Positions 1 to 7,369 of a stretch of DNA of 13,335 bases are shown here, piece by piece. Position numbers and translations under genes: made by a program. A model generated the notes under the pieces. The model did no database searches. It was not told the origin of the DNA and saw only the letters and a program-made list of their open reading frames with translations. The stretch spans positions 1-13,335 of the forward strand of contig PGXP01000099.1 in assembly GCA_002839205.1 (NCBI GenBank), given 5' to 3'. This stretch comes from Spirochaetae bacterium HGW-Spirochaetae-9. GTDB taxonomy: Bacteria > Spirochaetota > Spirochaetia > Treponematales > Rectinemataceae. Position 1 is the first letter of the stretch. Every line of letters starts with the position of its first letter.

Positions 1-161
<161 letters not shown>

Positions 162-278
162 AGGCACAGATTTTGGTGGAGGGGGCAGTTCAGGTGAATA
201 TCGCTGACAGGACTTCCCCTTCCCTTCTTTCAATACTTTTGAACCTTCGCATCAAAACCTCACCGATTGTGACCTAAA

Positions 279-307
279 TTGACAAGGCCCCCTATCGCAC
301 TTATAGT
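279..307 (+). promoter_or_regulatory. Sigma-70 type promoter for the acyltransferase gene
   Basis: A perfect -35 TTGACA (279-284), a 17-base spacer and a -10 TATAGT (302-307, one mismatch to consensus) lie 45 bases before the acyltransferase start. This is the best consensus promoter in the window. The rest of the asd-to-acyltransferase gap (162-278) shows no gene or terminator that I can support. Confidence 0.75.
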
Positions 308-351
308 TGGTAGTTAGCAGATGTCCTTTTTAGCCGATACCGAATGGAGCC

Positions 352-1251
352 ATGATGGATTCAATCCGCGACCGCTATATGTCTCTTATCGCCCGCATGT
401 TGGAAAGGATGAAAAAGCAAAAGGAAATATCCGACGAAGATGTATTCCAGGCAGGCGATGCGGGACTTCTGCCTCTCATCGACCCGATCCTGATCGACCA
501 TCTTCAGCCTGGCTCGAAGATCGACGGTTTCGCCAATCTCGAAGACCTGATGGCGAGGGCAAAAAAGGGCGAATCCTGCCTGTTGCTGCTTGAGCATTAT
601 TCCAATTTTGATCTGCCCGCCTTTCACTACCTCCTCAGAGAGTCGAAGGAAGGAGGTCGGCAAATCGCCGAGGCCCTCATCGCCATAGCCGGCGTCAAGC
701 TGAGCGAAGCCAATCCCGTGGTGAGCGCCTTCGCCCAGGCATATTCGCGCATTATCATCTATCCCAGCCGCTCGATCGAGATACTCAAGAAAAACCTCAA
801 GGATCCCACCAAGCTGTATCGCGAAATGATGCGCGGGATGTCCATAAACCGCGCTGCTGTTCGAGCCCTCGGAAAAGCCAAAGTCTCAGGCAAGATACTC
901 CTGGTATTCCCCGCCGGCACCCGTTATCGTCCCTGGGATCCCGGTTCAAAACGAGGAGTGAGGGAGATAGCCTCCTACATCAAGGGATTCGAAAACTTCT
1001 GCCTCGTGGCCGTAAACGGCAACATACTGCGGATAAATCCCAAGGGTGAGATGGAGGACGACCTTCTCGAAAACGACAAGGTAGTGTTCACGGTAAGCCC
1101 TGTACAGAAGAGCGAAGATTTTTTGAAGCATATCGACGCCGAGCATCATTTCCGGGATGACAAGAAGCAGGAGATCGTCGATCATTTGATGGAAGATTTG
1201 GAAATAATGCACATTGCTGCGGAGAAAAAACGGAGCCAATCCCAGCCCTGA
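352..1251 (+). CDS. PlsC/PlsB-superfamily acyltransferase (probable glycerolipid acyltransferase)
   Basis: A 299-residue protein that probably transfers an acyl chain to a glycerol-phosphate-type acceptor at the inner face of the membrane. The superfamily catalytic HX4D motif is seen as EHYSNFD (H82, D87), and the acceptor-binding block as VFPAGTRYRPW (about 185-195). The usual block III is FPEGTR; here the glutamate is alanine. There is no clear membrane-spanning segment, only hydrophobic strands around 76-80 and 181-186. The N-terminal 70 residues are helical and charged, and the C-terminal 50 residues are charged and end in a basic tail. Two ATG codons are adjacent (352 and 355). The purine stretch TGGAG (345-349) is better spaced for the second, so the real start may be 355. 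It has its own promoter and converges on the rhomboid gene with 15 bases between stops. The superfamily call is firm; the exact substrate is not known. Confidence 0.8.
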   Translation: MMDSIRDRYMSLIARMLERMKKQKEISDEDVFQAGDAGLLPLIDPILIDHLQPGSKIDGFANLEDLMARAKKGESCLLLLEHYSNFDLPAFHYLLRESKEGGRQIAEALIAIAGVKLSEANPVVSAFAQAYSRIIIYPSRSIEILKKNLKDPTKLYREMMRGMSINRAAVRALGKAKVSGKILLVFPAGTRYRPWDPGSKRGVREIASYIKGFENFCLVAVNGNILRINPKGEMEDDLLENDKVVFTVSPVQKSEDFLKHIDAEHHFRDDKKQEIVDHLMEDLEIMHIAAEKKRSQSQP

Positions 1252-1266
1252 GACTTTCCTCGGGTA

Positions 1267-1905
1267 TCACCGCCGCCTGAACAATCGCTTCTCAGGATGT
1301 ATCCCAAAACGCCCAAGAAAATAAAGCCAAGCCCAGGCAAAACCAGCGAGATGGGTGAGGTGGGCTACGGAGCTTCTGAAGCTGAGCAGCTGTGAAGCTA
1401 CCTCTATGCCGGCGTACCCCAGCACCATCATAGGAGCGCGGATAGGCAGTATACCATAGAGATATATCATGGCCTCAGGGTTGACGATGGCGAAAGCCAG
1501 AAGCAGGGCGAAGACAGCTCCGGAGGCTCCGAGCAGCATAGTGTACCAGGCGCCTGTAGCCACATAGATGGCGAGTGAAGTCAGCCCTGCCAAGAGACCT
1601 GTGGCAAAATAGAAGAGCAGGTATTCCTTGCTCCCCATGCTCCGTTCCACCTGGGTGCCAAAGAAAAAGAGGCCAAGCATGTTGACGAGGAGATGGCTGA
1701 GATCGGCATGGGCAAACATATAGGTCAGCGGCTGCCAAAGATAACCGGAGAGTACGGCTGCCGGATTGAGGGCCATGTACGCTCTGACGTAGGGAAACGC
1801 ATAGCTGAGAGCGAAAAAGAGTATATTGGCGGCGATTATATAAAGCGTCGCGTTGAAGAACGAGTAACGAAAGGGTTTCCTGATTATCGATAGGGCTGCC
1901 ATCAT
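1267..1905 (-). CDS. Rhomboid-family intramembrane serine protease
   Basis: A 212-residue polytopic membrane protein with about six hydrophobic helices. Rhomboids cut transmembrane segments of other proteins inside the bilayer using a Ser-His dyad. Visible motifs in order: WQPLTYMFAHADLSHLLVNM with the conserved H71 and N75 that stabilise the oxyanion; LLGASGAVF with nucleophile S128; and AHLTHLAGF with catalytic H185 (the HxxG pattern). All catalytic residues are present, so it should be active. It sits 38 bases downstream of the CHASE-receiver gene on the same strand and is probably cotranscribed with it. No clear Shine-Dalgarno precedes the two adjacent ATGs (1905 and 1902), so translation may be weak. 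There is no cytoplasmic zinc-finger or other extra domain. The substrate is unknown. Confidence 0.9.
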   Translation of the reverse strand: MMAALSIIRKPFRYSFFNATLYIIAANILFFALSYAFPYVRAYMALNPAAVLSGYLWQPLTYMFAHADLSHLLVNMLGLFFFGTQVERSMGSKEYLLFYFATGLLAGLTSLAIYVATGAWYTMLLGASGAVFALLLAFAIVNPEAMIYLYGILPIRAPMMVLGYAGIEVASQLLSFRSSVAHLTHLAGFAWAWLYFLGRFGIHPEKRLFRRR

Positions 1906-1943
1906 TCTAGAATAAGCAATTTCACTTTCAAGGAAAAGGCCGG

Positions 1944-3617
1944 TCAGCTTTTTTCGATGTGGGTGAGCAGTTCCTTGAGCGTAAAGGGTTTTGCCATGAG
2001 GTCATCCATACCTGATTGCCTGCAGTGCTCCAGTTCCTGTGCCCCTACTCGTGCGCTCATCCCGATGATTCTGGCACCCATATCGGGATGTCCAGTCCGC
2101 AAAAGGCTTGTGGCCTTGTAGCCGTCCATGTCCGGCATAAAGCAGTCCATGAAGATAACTGCGTATCGCGTGGAGGCACAAAGCGCGAGGGCTTCTTCGC
2201 CCGAGGCGGCAAAATCGGCCTCATAACCCCGAAGGGAGAGCATCCGCCCCATGATATCGCGGTTTGCACCGCTGTCGTCGACGACCAGGATACGCATCGT
2301 AGCCTTGGGTTTTTCCTCCTCAAGCGAGAATAGAAATTCCTGCTTTCGCAGTTCTATGGGCTTGAGGCGCACAGGTTTTTCGTAGGTCGGCAGGTGTGGC
2401 GCAGGGCCTGGCTCGGGTTTTGGTTCAGGCTCGTGGCGTGGTATAGCGGCAGAGGGCGGATCAGGCTTTTTTTCTGGTGGCGGCTCTTCCAATTCTTCAT
2501 CCTGGAAGACAAATTCGGGCATATAGAGCTGACCCTTGACGGCGGGCCCTTTGAACTTCACTTCCTTGCCGTTGCGCATCGGCAGGATTATGGGAGTAGG
2601 TACCGGTCTTTTCTCCGCCGCTGGAGTTTTTTGGATGGACTGTGGCTGCTCTTTTTCAACTGGGGCTCGTGCTTGAGGAGGGACCCGGTCGGCGACCTGG
2701 ATGGAGACGGGGTCGGGAACATAATCGGGGACAGGGCTGACAAATGGCTTGTCGGTGATCGATTCTTCTGGCTTAGCCTGAAGGGTTTTACGAGCCCTCG
2801 AGAAAAAGACAGCAAAGAGCAGGACTGCGCCGGTGAGCGCGGCGATGAAGAGGATGTAGAGGAAGGGATCAGACGTCGTCCACCCCCTGGACGGAATGAC
2901 GTGGACCTGCCAGTTCGCTCCAGGAAGCTTCACGGGGCTGGAGGCTCCAGCGGCAGGCTCTGCCGCACTTTCACCGATAAAATAATTTTGCCCATCGGAA
3001 AAAGCGAAGCTGAGCCCGGGATATTGATTCTCAAGCTCGAATGATCCAACCAGTTTCTTAAAATCCACGGTGAGGCTCACGAAACCCCATAGCTTGGTGC
3101 TGGAGAACACAGGATAGCGCAGGAACAATACGTTCCCTCCATCGACCGATTCGAATGGACCTGAAACGACAGCGGAACGGTTCTCGACAGAGAGGGCGAG
3201 GGCATCGCGCCTGTCGGGGTTCGAGAGAAGATCATGGCCGATGTTAGAATCATTGCCTTGTTCCGGAAAATGGTATTTTACGATGGCAGAGGGCGCCGTG
3301 CTTACCCCGACGACGACGGGCTGAAATCGCATGATGGATAAGGAGATTGCTTCAATCTGGGCTTTTCCAAGGGCTGGATTCATTTCAAGGGCGGATTTGA
3401 GCGTCGAGCCTTGGCCCAGAATCCTTTCCACCGAAGCGGCTATTTCTTTGGAAGCCCTGAATGCGACAGCCCCGCAGATATCCCTCTCGTTGCTGCGCAT
3501 CTTGGCAGAAAATGCCAAAAAGGCAGTGACAACAATGAGAGCGAAGAGGAAAGGAAGGGGCATTGCTTTCTGAAAAGCCTTGCCTTTTCCCGCCGTCGAT
3601 CCAATGGTCCTGGTCAC
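1944..3617 (-). CDS. CHASE-domain membrane receptor with C-terminal receiver domain, no kinase
   Basis: Numbered from the chosen GTG start, this 557-residue protein has a membrane helix near 19-39, a periplasmic sensor of roughly 70-240, a second helix near 252-273, a proline- and acid-rich linker of about 165 residues, and a C-terminal receiver domain (about 441-557). The sensor fits the CHASE pattern: IGHDLL, then DRRDAL, then VVSGPFESVDGG and RYPVF. The receiver carries the acidic pair DD 447-448, phospho-acceptor D491 in FMDCFMPDMDG, S521 and K543 (LMAKPF), so it should accept a phosphoryl group. No HisKA or HATPase domain is present. The frame opens further to a TTG at 3635, but AGAAGGG lies 8 bases before the GTG at 3617, which decides the start. 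It could act as a ligand-tuned phosphate sink or as an output partner for a separate kinase. A rhomboid gene follows. Confidence 0.8.
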   Translation of the reverse strand: MTRTIGSTAGKGKAFQKAMPLPFLFALIVVTAFLAFSAKMRSNERDICGAVAFRASKEIAASVERILGQGSTLKSALEMNPALGKAQIEAISLSIMRFQPVVVGVSTAPSAIVKYHFPEQGNDSNIGHDLLSNPDRRDALALSVENRSAVVSGPFESVDGGNVLFLRYPVFSSTKLWGFVSLTVDFKKLVGSFELENQYPGLSFAFSDGQNYFIGESAAEPAAGASSPVKLPGANWQVHVIPSRGWTTSDPFLYILFIAALTGAVLLFAVFFSRARKTLQAKPEESITDKPFVSPVPDYVPDPVSIQVADRVPPQARAPVEKEQPQSIQKTPAAEKRPVPTPIILPMRNGKEVKFKGPAVKGQLYMPEFVFQDEELEEPPPEKKPDPPSAAIPRHEPEPKPEPGPAPHLPTYEKPVRLKPIELRKQEFLFSLEEEKPKATMRILVVDDSGANRDIMGRMLSLRGYEADFAASGEEALALCASTRYAVIFMDCFMPDMDGYKATSLLRTGHPDMGARIIGMSARVGAQELEHCRQSGMDDLMAKPFTLKELLTHIEKS

Positions 3618-3625
3618 ACTCGTTT

Positions 3626-3632
3626 CCCTTCT
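3626..3632 (-). promoter_or_regulatory. Ribosome binding site favouring the GTG start of the CHASE-receiver gene
   Basis: On the minus strand AGAAGGG is followed by 8 bases and then GTG (3617-3615). The longer in-frame TTG at 3635 has only AT-rich, non-SD sequence before it. This supports the shorter protein. Confidence 0.6.
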
Positions 3633-3644
3633 CAAAGTTTATAT

Positions 3645-3673
3645 ACTTTAGAATGAAGACAGACTGTAGTCAA
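3645..3673 (-). promoter_or_regulatory. Promoter for the CHASE-receiver/rhomboid genes
   Basis: On the minus strand TTGACT (3673-3668), a 17-base spacer and TAAAGT (3650-3645) precede the gene. It lies just past the terminator of the tRNA transcript, as expected for a new transcription unit. The -10 matches consensus at four of six bases. Confidence 0.5.
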
Positions 3674-3677
3674 CAAA

Positions 3678-3710
3678 AAAGCCATCCTCGCTCTATGCGC
3701 GGATGGCTTT
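3678..3710 (-). terminator. Rho-independent terminator after tRNA-Cys
   Basis: On the minus strand AAAGCCATCC pairs perfectly with GGATGGCTTT across a 13-base loop region. The loop can extend the stem by a further GCG/CGC after one mismatch. The stem runs into TTTTTTG. It ends the tRNA transcript (and any read-through from secF) and insulates the CHASE-receiver promoter. Confidence 0.9.
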
Positions 3711-3717
3711 CTTCGAG

Positions 3718-3789
3718 AGGCGCCGATCGGAATTGAACCGATGCATAAAGGTTTTGCAGACCTCCCCCTTACCACTTGGGTACGGCGCC
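3718..3789 (-). tRNA. tRNA-Cys (anticodon GCA)
   Basis: A full cloverleaf is readable on the minus strand: acceptor GGCGCCG/CGGCGCC, D arm CCC-AAGTGGTAA-GGG, anticodon arm GAGGT-CTGCAAA-ACCTT with anticodon GCA, a 5-base variable loop TATGC, and T arm ATCGG-TTCAATT-CCGAT. The discriminator base is U (3718), the known identity base of tRNA-Cys. CCA is not encoded, so it must be added by the CCA-adding enzyme. The gene lies 60 bases after secF and is followed by a strong terminator. Confidence 0.96.
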
Positions 3790-3801
3790 AATGCGGGGCA
3801 A

Positions 3802-3831
3802 ACTATAGCCTGAAAGCCCCGTTTATGTAAA
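3802..3831 (-). promoter_or_regulatory. Promoter for tRNA-Cys
   Basis: On the minus strand TTTACA (3831-3826), an 18-base spacer and TATAGT (3807-3802) end 12 bases before the tRNA 5' end. A start near 3795 would leave only a few leader bases, which is usual for a tRNA gene. Confidence 0.6.
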
Positions 3832-3849
3832 GTGCCAAGGCTTTTCGGA

Positions 3850-5061
3850 TCAGGCCCGGCCTGCGACTTTGTGCTCCGCACGCCTGTGCCACCAATCGAG
3901 GAAGCCCGAGGCGATGAACAAGGTGGAATAGGTTCCCGAGATCATGCCCACGAAGAGAGCCAGAGCAAAATCCTTCATGCTGCCCGTCGTGAAGAAGAAA
4001 AGGGCCAGGACGGTAAGCATCGTGGATGATGTCGTTATAACCGTACGTCCGAGGGTTACGGTGAGGGCGGTATTGATCACATCCACGAATTTGTCGCCAG
4101 GCCGGAGCTTCCGCTCTTCCCTGACGCGGTCGAACTGAACGATCGTATCATTTATGGAATACCCCAGAATCGTCAGTATGGCGGCTATCGTCGCTGAATT
4201 GAATTCCATCCTTGTCACGACGATGAATCCCACCATGATAAGGGCGTCGTGGGCGATGGCCAGCACTGCGGCAATGGCATATTCGATCTTGAACCGTATC
4301 GTCGAATATATGAGTATGAGAGAAAGAGTCGCAAGCACGAGAAGAAGGGCGGTGCGCGACAGGGTTTCAGAAAACCTCGCGCCCACGAAGTCCGTCTTCA
4401 GTTCAACAACCTTATTGGCGCCGTACTTCGCTTCAAGTCCAGCGAGAATCTGCGCGCGTGCGGTGGCCGTGAAGTTGGGATCCTCCCCATTGTCCTGAAC
4501 GCGGATAAGGTAGCGCTGATTGGAAGCTGGTTTGACCGTCTGAACAGAAATCTCCCCAAGACCGGTGATGGACTGCCGCACGTCGTCGATGGATGCGAAG
4601 AGCTCGGCATCGCCAGCCGGCGCCCTATGGAGGGTCATCGGTTTCTCGCTTATCAGGGTATTGCCTTGATAGGTCGGGACGAGGAGGCTTGAAGCAGAAG
4701 ATTCCTGCCCTGCCTCGAGGCTCACCTGCACGGAAGCCTGGGCAGTGAGGGCCTTTGCCAGATCGCCGGCTGTCGGGTAGGCGGCGTAATCGAGGAGAAC
4801 GGTTTTCTGCTCCACTTCGGCGCCTGAGAAGACGAGGGTGAGGGCCGTATCGGAGACGCGAAGCTCGGCGTTACCCTTGCCGTCATAGCTGACGGTCGCA
4901 ACGGGATAGGCGAGCTGGACAGTCTGGTTGATGCCAGCCTGAAAGTCGACGCCAAGGTTGAAGCCCATCGTGAAATAGGCGACAAGGCCGATGATAATCA
5001 GAACCCCCGAAAGAATGAACGAAGGTACAAAAAATCGGCTGAACCGGATGATGCGTTTCAT
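3850..5061 (-). CDS. secF: Protein translocase subunit SecF
   Basis: A 403-residue inner-membrane protein that pairs with SecD to pull preproteins across the membrane after SecYEG/SecA, using the proton gradient. The N-terminal helix (about 11-31) runs into the family signature FNLGVDFQAG (34-43). Five more helices follow from about 237, with the conserved ILGYSINDTIVQFDRVREER (297-316). The large periplasmic region (about 33-235) is much longer than in Escherichia coli SecF (323 residues in all), the extra part falling mainly at about 48-165. The secD stop TAA is followed directly by this ATG with no gap. GGAGG within the secD 3' end, 9 bases upstream, serves as ribosome binding site. This is translational coupling typical of secDF. 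Confidence 0.96.
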   Translation of the reverse strand: MKRIIRFSRFFVPSFILSGVLIIIGLVAYFTMGFNLGVDFQAGINQTVQLAYPVATVSYDGKGNAELRVSDTALTLVFSGAEVEQKTVLLDYAAYPTAGDLAKALTAQASVQVSLEAGQESSASSLLVPTYQGNTLISEKPMTLHRAPAGDAELFASIDDVRQSITGLGEISVQTVKPASNQRYLIRVQDNGEDPNFTATARAQILAGLEAKYGANKVVELKTDFVGARFSETLSRTALLLVLATLSLILIYSTIRFKIEYAIAAVLAIAHDALIMVGFIVVTRMEFNSATIAAILTILGYSINDTIVQFDRVREERKLRPGDKFVDVINTALTVTLGRTVITTSSTMLTVLALFFFTTGSMKDFALALFVGMISGTYSTLFIASGFLDWWHRRAEHKVAGRA

Positions 5062-6636
5062 TTATTTGATCCTCCAGCTGATGGAGACGCTCTTTTTGCC
5101 AAGAACATCGGTTTCAAAGTCGAAAATAAGCTTGGATACGAAGAGCGCGGTGAAAAGGCTGGTCATGTTGCCGATTGCAAGCGAAATCGCAAAACCTTGG
5201 ATAGAGCCTGATCCGAGCTGGGAGAGGAAGAGAGCGGCGATGATCGTCGTGATGTTGGAGTCCATGACTGCCCAAAATGCCTTATGGAAGCCGGCTTCGA
5301 TCGCCGCCTTGCGCGATTTTCCATCACGAAGCTCTTCTTTTATACGCTCGAAGATGACGACGTTCGCGTCGACGGCCATGCCGACGGTGAGTACGAAGCC
5401 CGCGATGGATGGCAGCGTGAGGGTGAGCTTGAAGGCTGTCAGAACGGAAATCATGATGTAGAGGTTGAGAATCTGGGCGAGAGTGGCGTTGACGCCGGCG
5501 CCTTTATAGTAAGCGAACATAAAGATGAAGACAGCGAGGAGGCCGACGAGGATCGCGTTCTGCCCTTGGGCTATGGCATCTTCTCCGAGGGAGGCTCCGA
5601 TCGCCTGCTGGTTGGCAACGCTGAGGGAGAGAGGCAGAGCCGCCGTCCTCAACAGGGTAGCCAGATTCTGTGCCTCTACGGCATCGAACCCGGTGATGCG
5701 TACCGATTCGCGGATCGGTTCCTGTATGTTGGCATAGGATTTCACCCTGTCGTCCAGGACGACTGCCAGGGATTTGTTGACGTTGTCGCTCGTCAGCGTG
5801 TAGAAGAGCTCGCCGCCTTCCTTGTCGAGAACAAAGTTGGTTTCGGGTGTGCCGGTGATCGGATCGCTGGAAACAGTTGCGCTCTGCACATGGCTGCCAT
5901 CAAGCCCGGGCTTGCCTTCCAGAACAAGGTAGGCGCCCGTAAACTCATCGAGGCCATAGTTGTCTTTCTTGTATACTTTTCTGACGATTTTCCCTTCAGG
6001 CACGATGCCGGGCTCGGGGACCGTCATTGTTCTTTCGTCCACGCCGAGGGGGTTGGTTGCCAGGAAAGAGGTGAGGGTTGAGGTGGCTTCCGAATCGACA
6101 ATATAAAAAGCCAGATTGCCCTTGCCCATGATGATCGAGTTGATGCGTTCGGGATCGGCAGTGCCGGGAATTTCCACATAGATCTGGTCGTTGCCCTGGC
6201 GCCTGATGACGGGCTCAGTGAGTCCGAACTGGTCAATTCGGCTGTTGAGCACCTCTACGGCCCGCTGCATGGCGTCTTCGCGCTCAACAGCGGTGACGGT
6301 ATGGCCAATTTTTTCGGAGAGGGCATCCAGATCGGACTGGATGATCACCGACATGCCCCCGGCGAGGTCGAGGCCAAGCTGGACGGCGTTGCCGTGCAGG
6401 TTTTTCAGGTTGAGCGCGCGTTCCCTGTATTTTGCCTCAACGGCGTCGAACATCGCGCGTTCGCTGGAGAAAGCTGCAAGAAGGTTGGCTGCAGTCATAT
6501 CGCCCGGCACAGCCCGCTTGGTATCCTTATAGGCTTTCCTGGCTGCCTTCGCGACAATCTCATAGGCTCCAGACAGGTCGGCGGTATCGCCTGCCATAGC
6601 CTTGTTCTTTATTTCCCCAAGGCTCGCATAGGCCAT
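5062..6636 (-). CDS. secD: Protein translocase subunit SecD (main frame; N-terminus split off by a frameshift)
   Basis: The open frame gives 524 residues from ATG 6636 and holds almost all of SecD: GLDLAGG (88-94, usually GLDLQGG/GLDLRGG), the periplasmic P1 head domain, and a C-terminal membrane domain with VGMAVDANVVIFERIKEE (418-435) and DSNITT (459-464). SecD works with SecF and YajC in the late, proton-driven step of protein export. What is missing is the first membrane helix. It is found just upstream in another frame (MSKIRRLTIVLIVVAVAFAF, start at 6772). The homologous text continues as SEQIRDYSRR in the main frame before M6636, so the true gene should span 5062-6772. ATG 6636 has no usable ribosome site and lies inside conserved sequence, so it is unlikely to be a natural start. 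Either the assembly has an indel or the gene carries a real mutation. Confidence 0.93.
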   Translation of the reverse strand: MAYASLGEIKNKAMAGDTADLSGAYEIVAKAARKAYKDTKRAVPGDMTAANLLAAFSSERAMFDAVEAKYRERALNLKNLHGNAVQLGLDLAGGMSVIIQSDLDALSEKIGHTVTAVEREDAMQRAVEVLNSRIDQFGLTEPVIRRQGNDQIYVEIPGTADPERINSIIMGKGNLAFYIVDSEATSTLTSFLATNPLGVDERTMTVPEPGIVPEGKIVRKVYKKDNYGLDEFTGAYLVLEGKPGLDGSHVQSATVSSDPITGTPETNFVLDKEGGELFYTLTSDNVNKSLAVVLDDRVKSYANIQEPIRESVRITGFDAVEAQNLATLLRTAALPLSLSVANQQAIGASLGEDAIAQGQNAILVGLLAVFIFMFAYYKGAGVNATLAQILNLYIMISVLTAFKLTLTLPSIAGFVLTVGMAVDANVVIFERIKEELRDGKSRKAAIEAGFHKAFWAVMDSNITTIIAALFLSQLGSGSIQGFAISLAIGNMTSLFTALFVSKLIFDFETDVLGKKSVSISWRIK

Positions 6637-6772
6637 CCTGCGGGAATAATCGCGGATCTGCTCGCTGATCTTCCTTCGGTGTCAGAACGTACCACTGGAT
6701 GGTCGGGAAGAGAAAGGCAAAAGCAACGGCGACGACGATGAGCACGATGGTAAGGCGACGGATTTTACTCAT
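6560..6772 (-). pseudogene. secD: SecD N-terminal fragment in a shifted frame (signal-anchor helix)
   Basis: From ATG 6772, preceded by GGAG with 8-base spacing, the frame encodes a short basic start, a membrane helix and IQWYVLTPKEDQ, the usual first 30-odd residues of a SecD. At about 6664-6670 the homology jumps one base to the next frame (SEQIRDYSRR). The original frame then runs on as unrelated sequence to a stop at 6560-6562. The text between TPKED and SEQIRDY also seems a few residues shorter than in SecDs I recall, so a small deletion is as possible as a single inserted base. The 117-base gap to yajC (6773-6889) holds only the ribosome site and no other gene. Confidence 0.8.
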
Positions 6773-6889
6773 TCCGATAACTCCACATTGTTGATCGCAT
6801 TGACATGGCCCGACATCGACCTCTGGCGCCCGAACGCGACACAAAGATGATATTTCGGAGTATCCCTTGAGGGAGGCAGGCCGGAAAGA

Positions 6890-7264
6890 CTATTTCTTCT
6901 CTTCTTCGGCTTTTTCGGGCGCGGCTTCCGCCGGCTTCTCCTCTGCCTTGGAGACGGAGACCGTGGCGACGGCCGACTTGGAGAACTCGATCTTGCAGTC
7001 ATCGTCGACTTTCACGACGACAGTGCCTTCCTTGACGGCATGCACGGTGCCATGGACGCCGCCGATGGTGACGATCTTGTCGCCCTTCTTGACGGCTTCG
7101 ATCATTTTCTTGGCTTCCTTCTGCTTTTTGTTCTGGGGGCGGATGATAAGGAAGTAGAAAACGACGAAAACGAGACCGAAGGTGACGAGGGTCGAGACCA
7201 TCTGTCCGGTGGGGTTGGCCGCCGCGGTCTGAAGAAGGACTAAGCCTTTGGAAATAGCGTTCAT
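6890..7264 (-). CDS. yajC: Preprotein translocase subunit YajC
   Basis: A 124-residue small membrane protein that associates with SecDF. It has a membrane helix at about 22-42 followed by the family hallmark IIRPQNKKQKEAKKM, then a beta-rich domain with GDKIVTIGGVHGTV and VVVKVDDD, and a charged alanine/glutamate/lysine tail. The start at 7264 was chosen because AAAGGA lies 6 bases upstream and the protein then begins MNAISKG. An upstream in-frame codon at 7303 would add 13 residues that overlap the promoter. It is the first gene of yajC-secD-secF, an order seen in many bacteria. Confidence 0.95.
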   Translation of the reverse strand: MNAISKGLVLLQTAAANPTGQMVSTLVTFGLVFVVFYFLIIRPQNKKQKEAKKMIEAVKKGDKIVTIGGVHGTVHAVKEGTVVVKVDDDCKIEFSKSAVATVSVSKAEEKPAEAAPEKAEEEKK

Positions 7265-7293
7265 ATGCGATCCTTTGCGAAAAGATTCGAAAA

Positions 7294-7323
7294 AAAGTAC
7301 CACGGAAAAGCGCGGCTCGTCAA
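7294..7323 (-). promoter_or_regulatory. Promoter for the yajC-secD-secF operon
   Basis: On the minus strand TTGACG (7323-7318), an 18-base spacer and TACTTT (7299-7294). The TGG just before the -10 makes it an extended -10 type. It gives a leader of about 25 bases before yajC. Confidence 0.5.
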
Positions 7324-7337
7324 GCTAAACAGGAGAT

Positions 7338-7369
7338 CAGGCGGTCGCCTGGGCGACTGCCTAGGCAGT
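7338..7369. repeat. Three overlapping inverted repeats at the 3' end of arcC
   Basis: Three dyads are packed into 32 bases: CAGGCG-GT-CGCCTG (7338-7351), GTCGCC-TG-GGCGAC (7344-7357) and the perfect palindrome ACTGCCTAGGCAGT (7356-7369), which includes the arcC stop codon. They can form mutually exclusive hairpins. No T-run follows on the minus strand, so a classical terminator for arcC is not obvious, though the cluster may slow or end transcription. Confidence 0.55.

Noticed and set aside
2394..3044. A 216-codon plus-strand frame opposite the CHASE-receiver gene
   Set aside because: It is the complement of the linker and sensor region, has odd composition rich in Trp, Arg and Phe, and shows no ribosome site or family motif.
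3811..3845. A possible secF terminator (AAAGCC...GGCTTT)
   Set aside because: The loop is about 20 bases, the stem is weak and it overlaps the tRNA promoter; the strong terminator after the tRNA is more convincing.
5284..6081. A 265-codon plus-strand frame opposite secD
   Set aside because: It lies fully within the conserved SecD coding region in antisense and has no recognisable features.
6664..6672. Programmed frameshifting in secD
   Set aside because: No slippery heptamer, stimulatory stem or internal SD at the right distance is visible, and secD is not known to use it.
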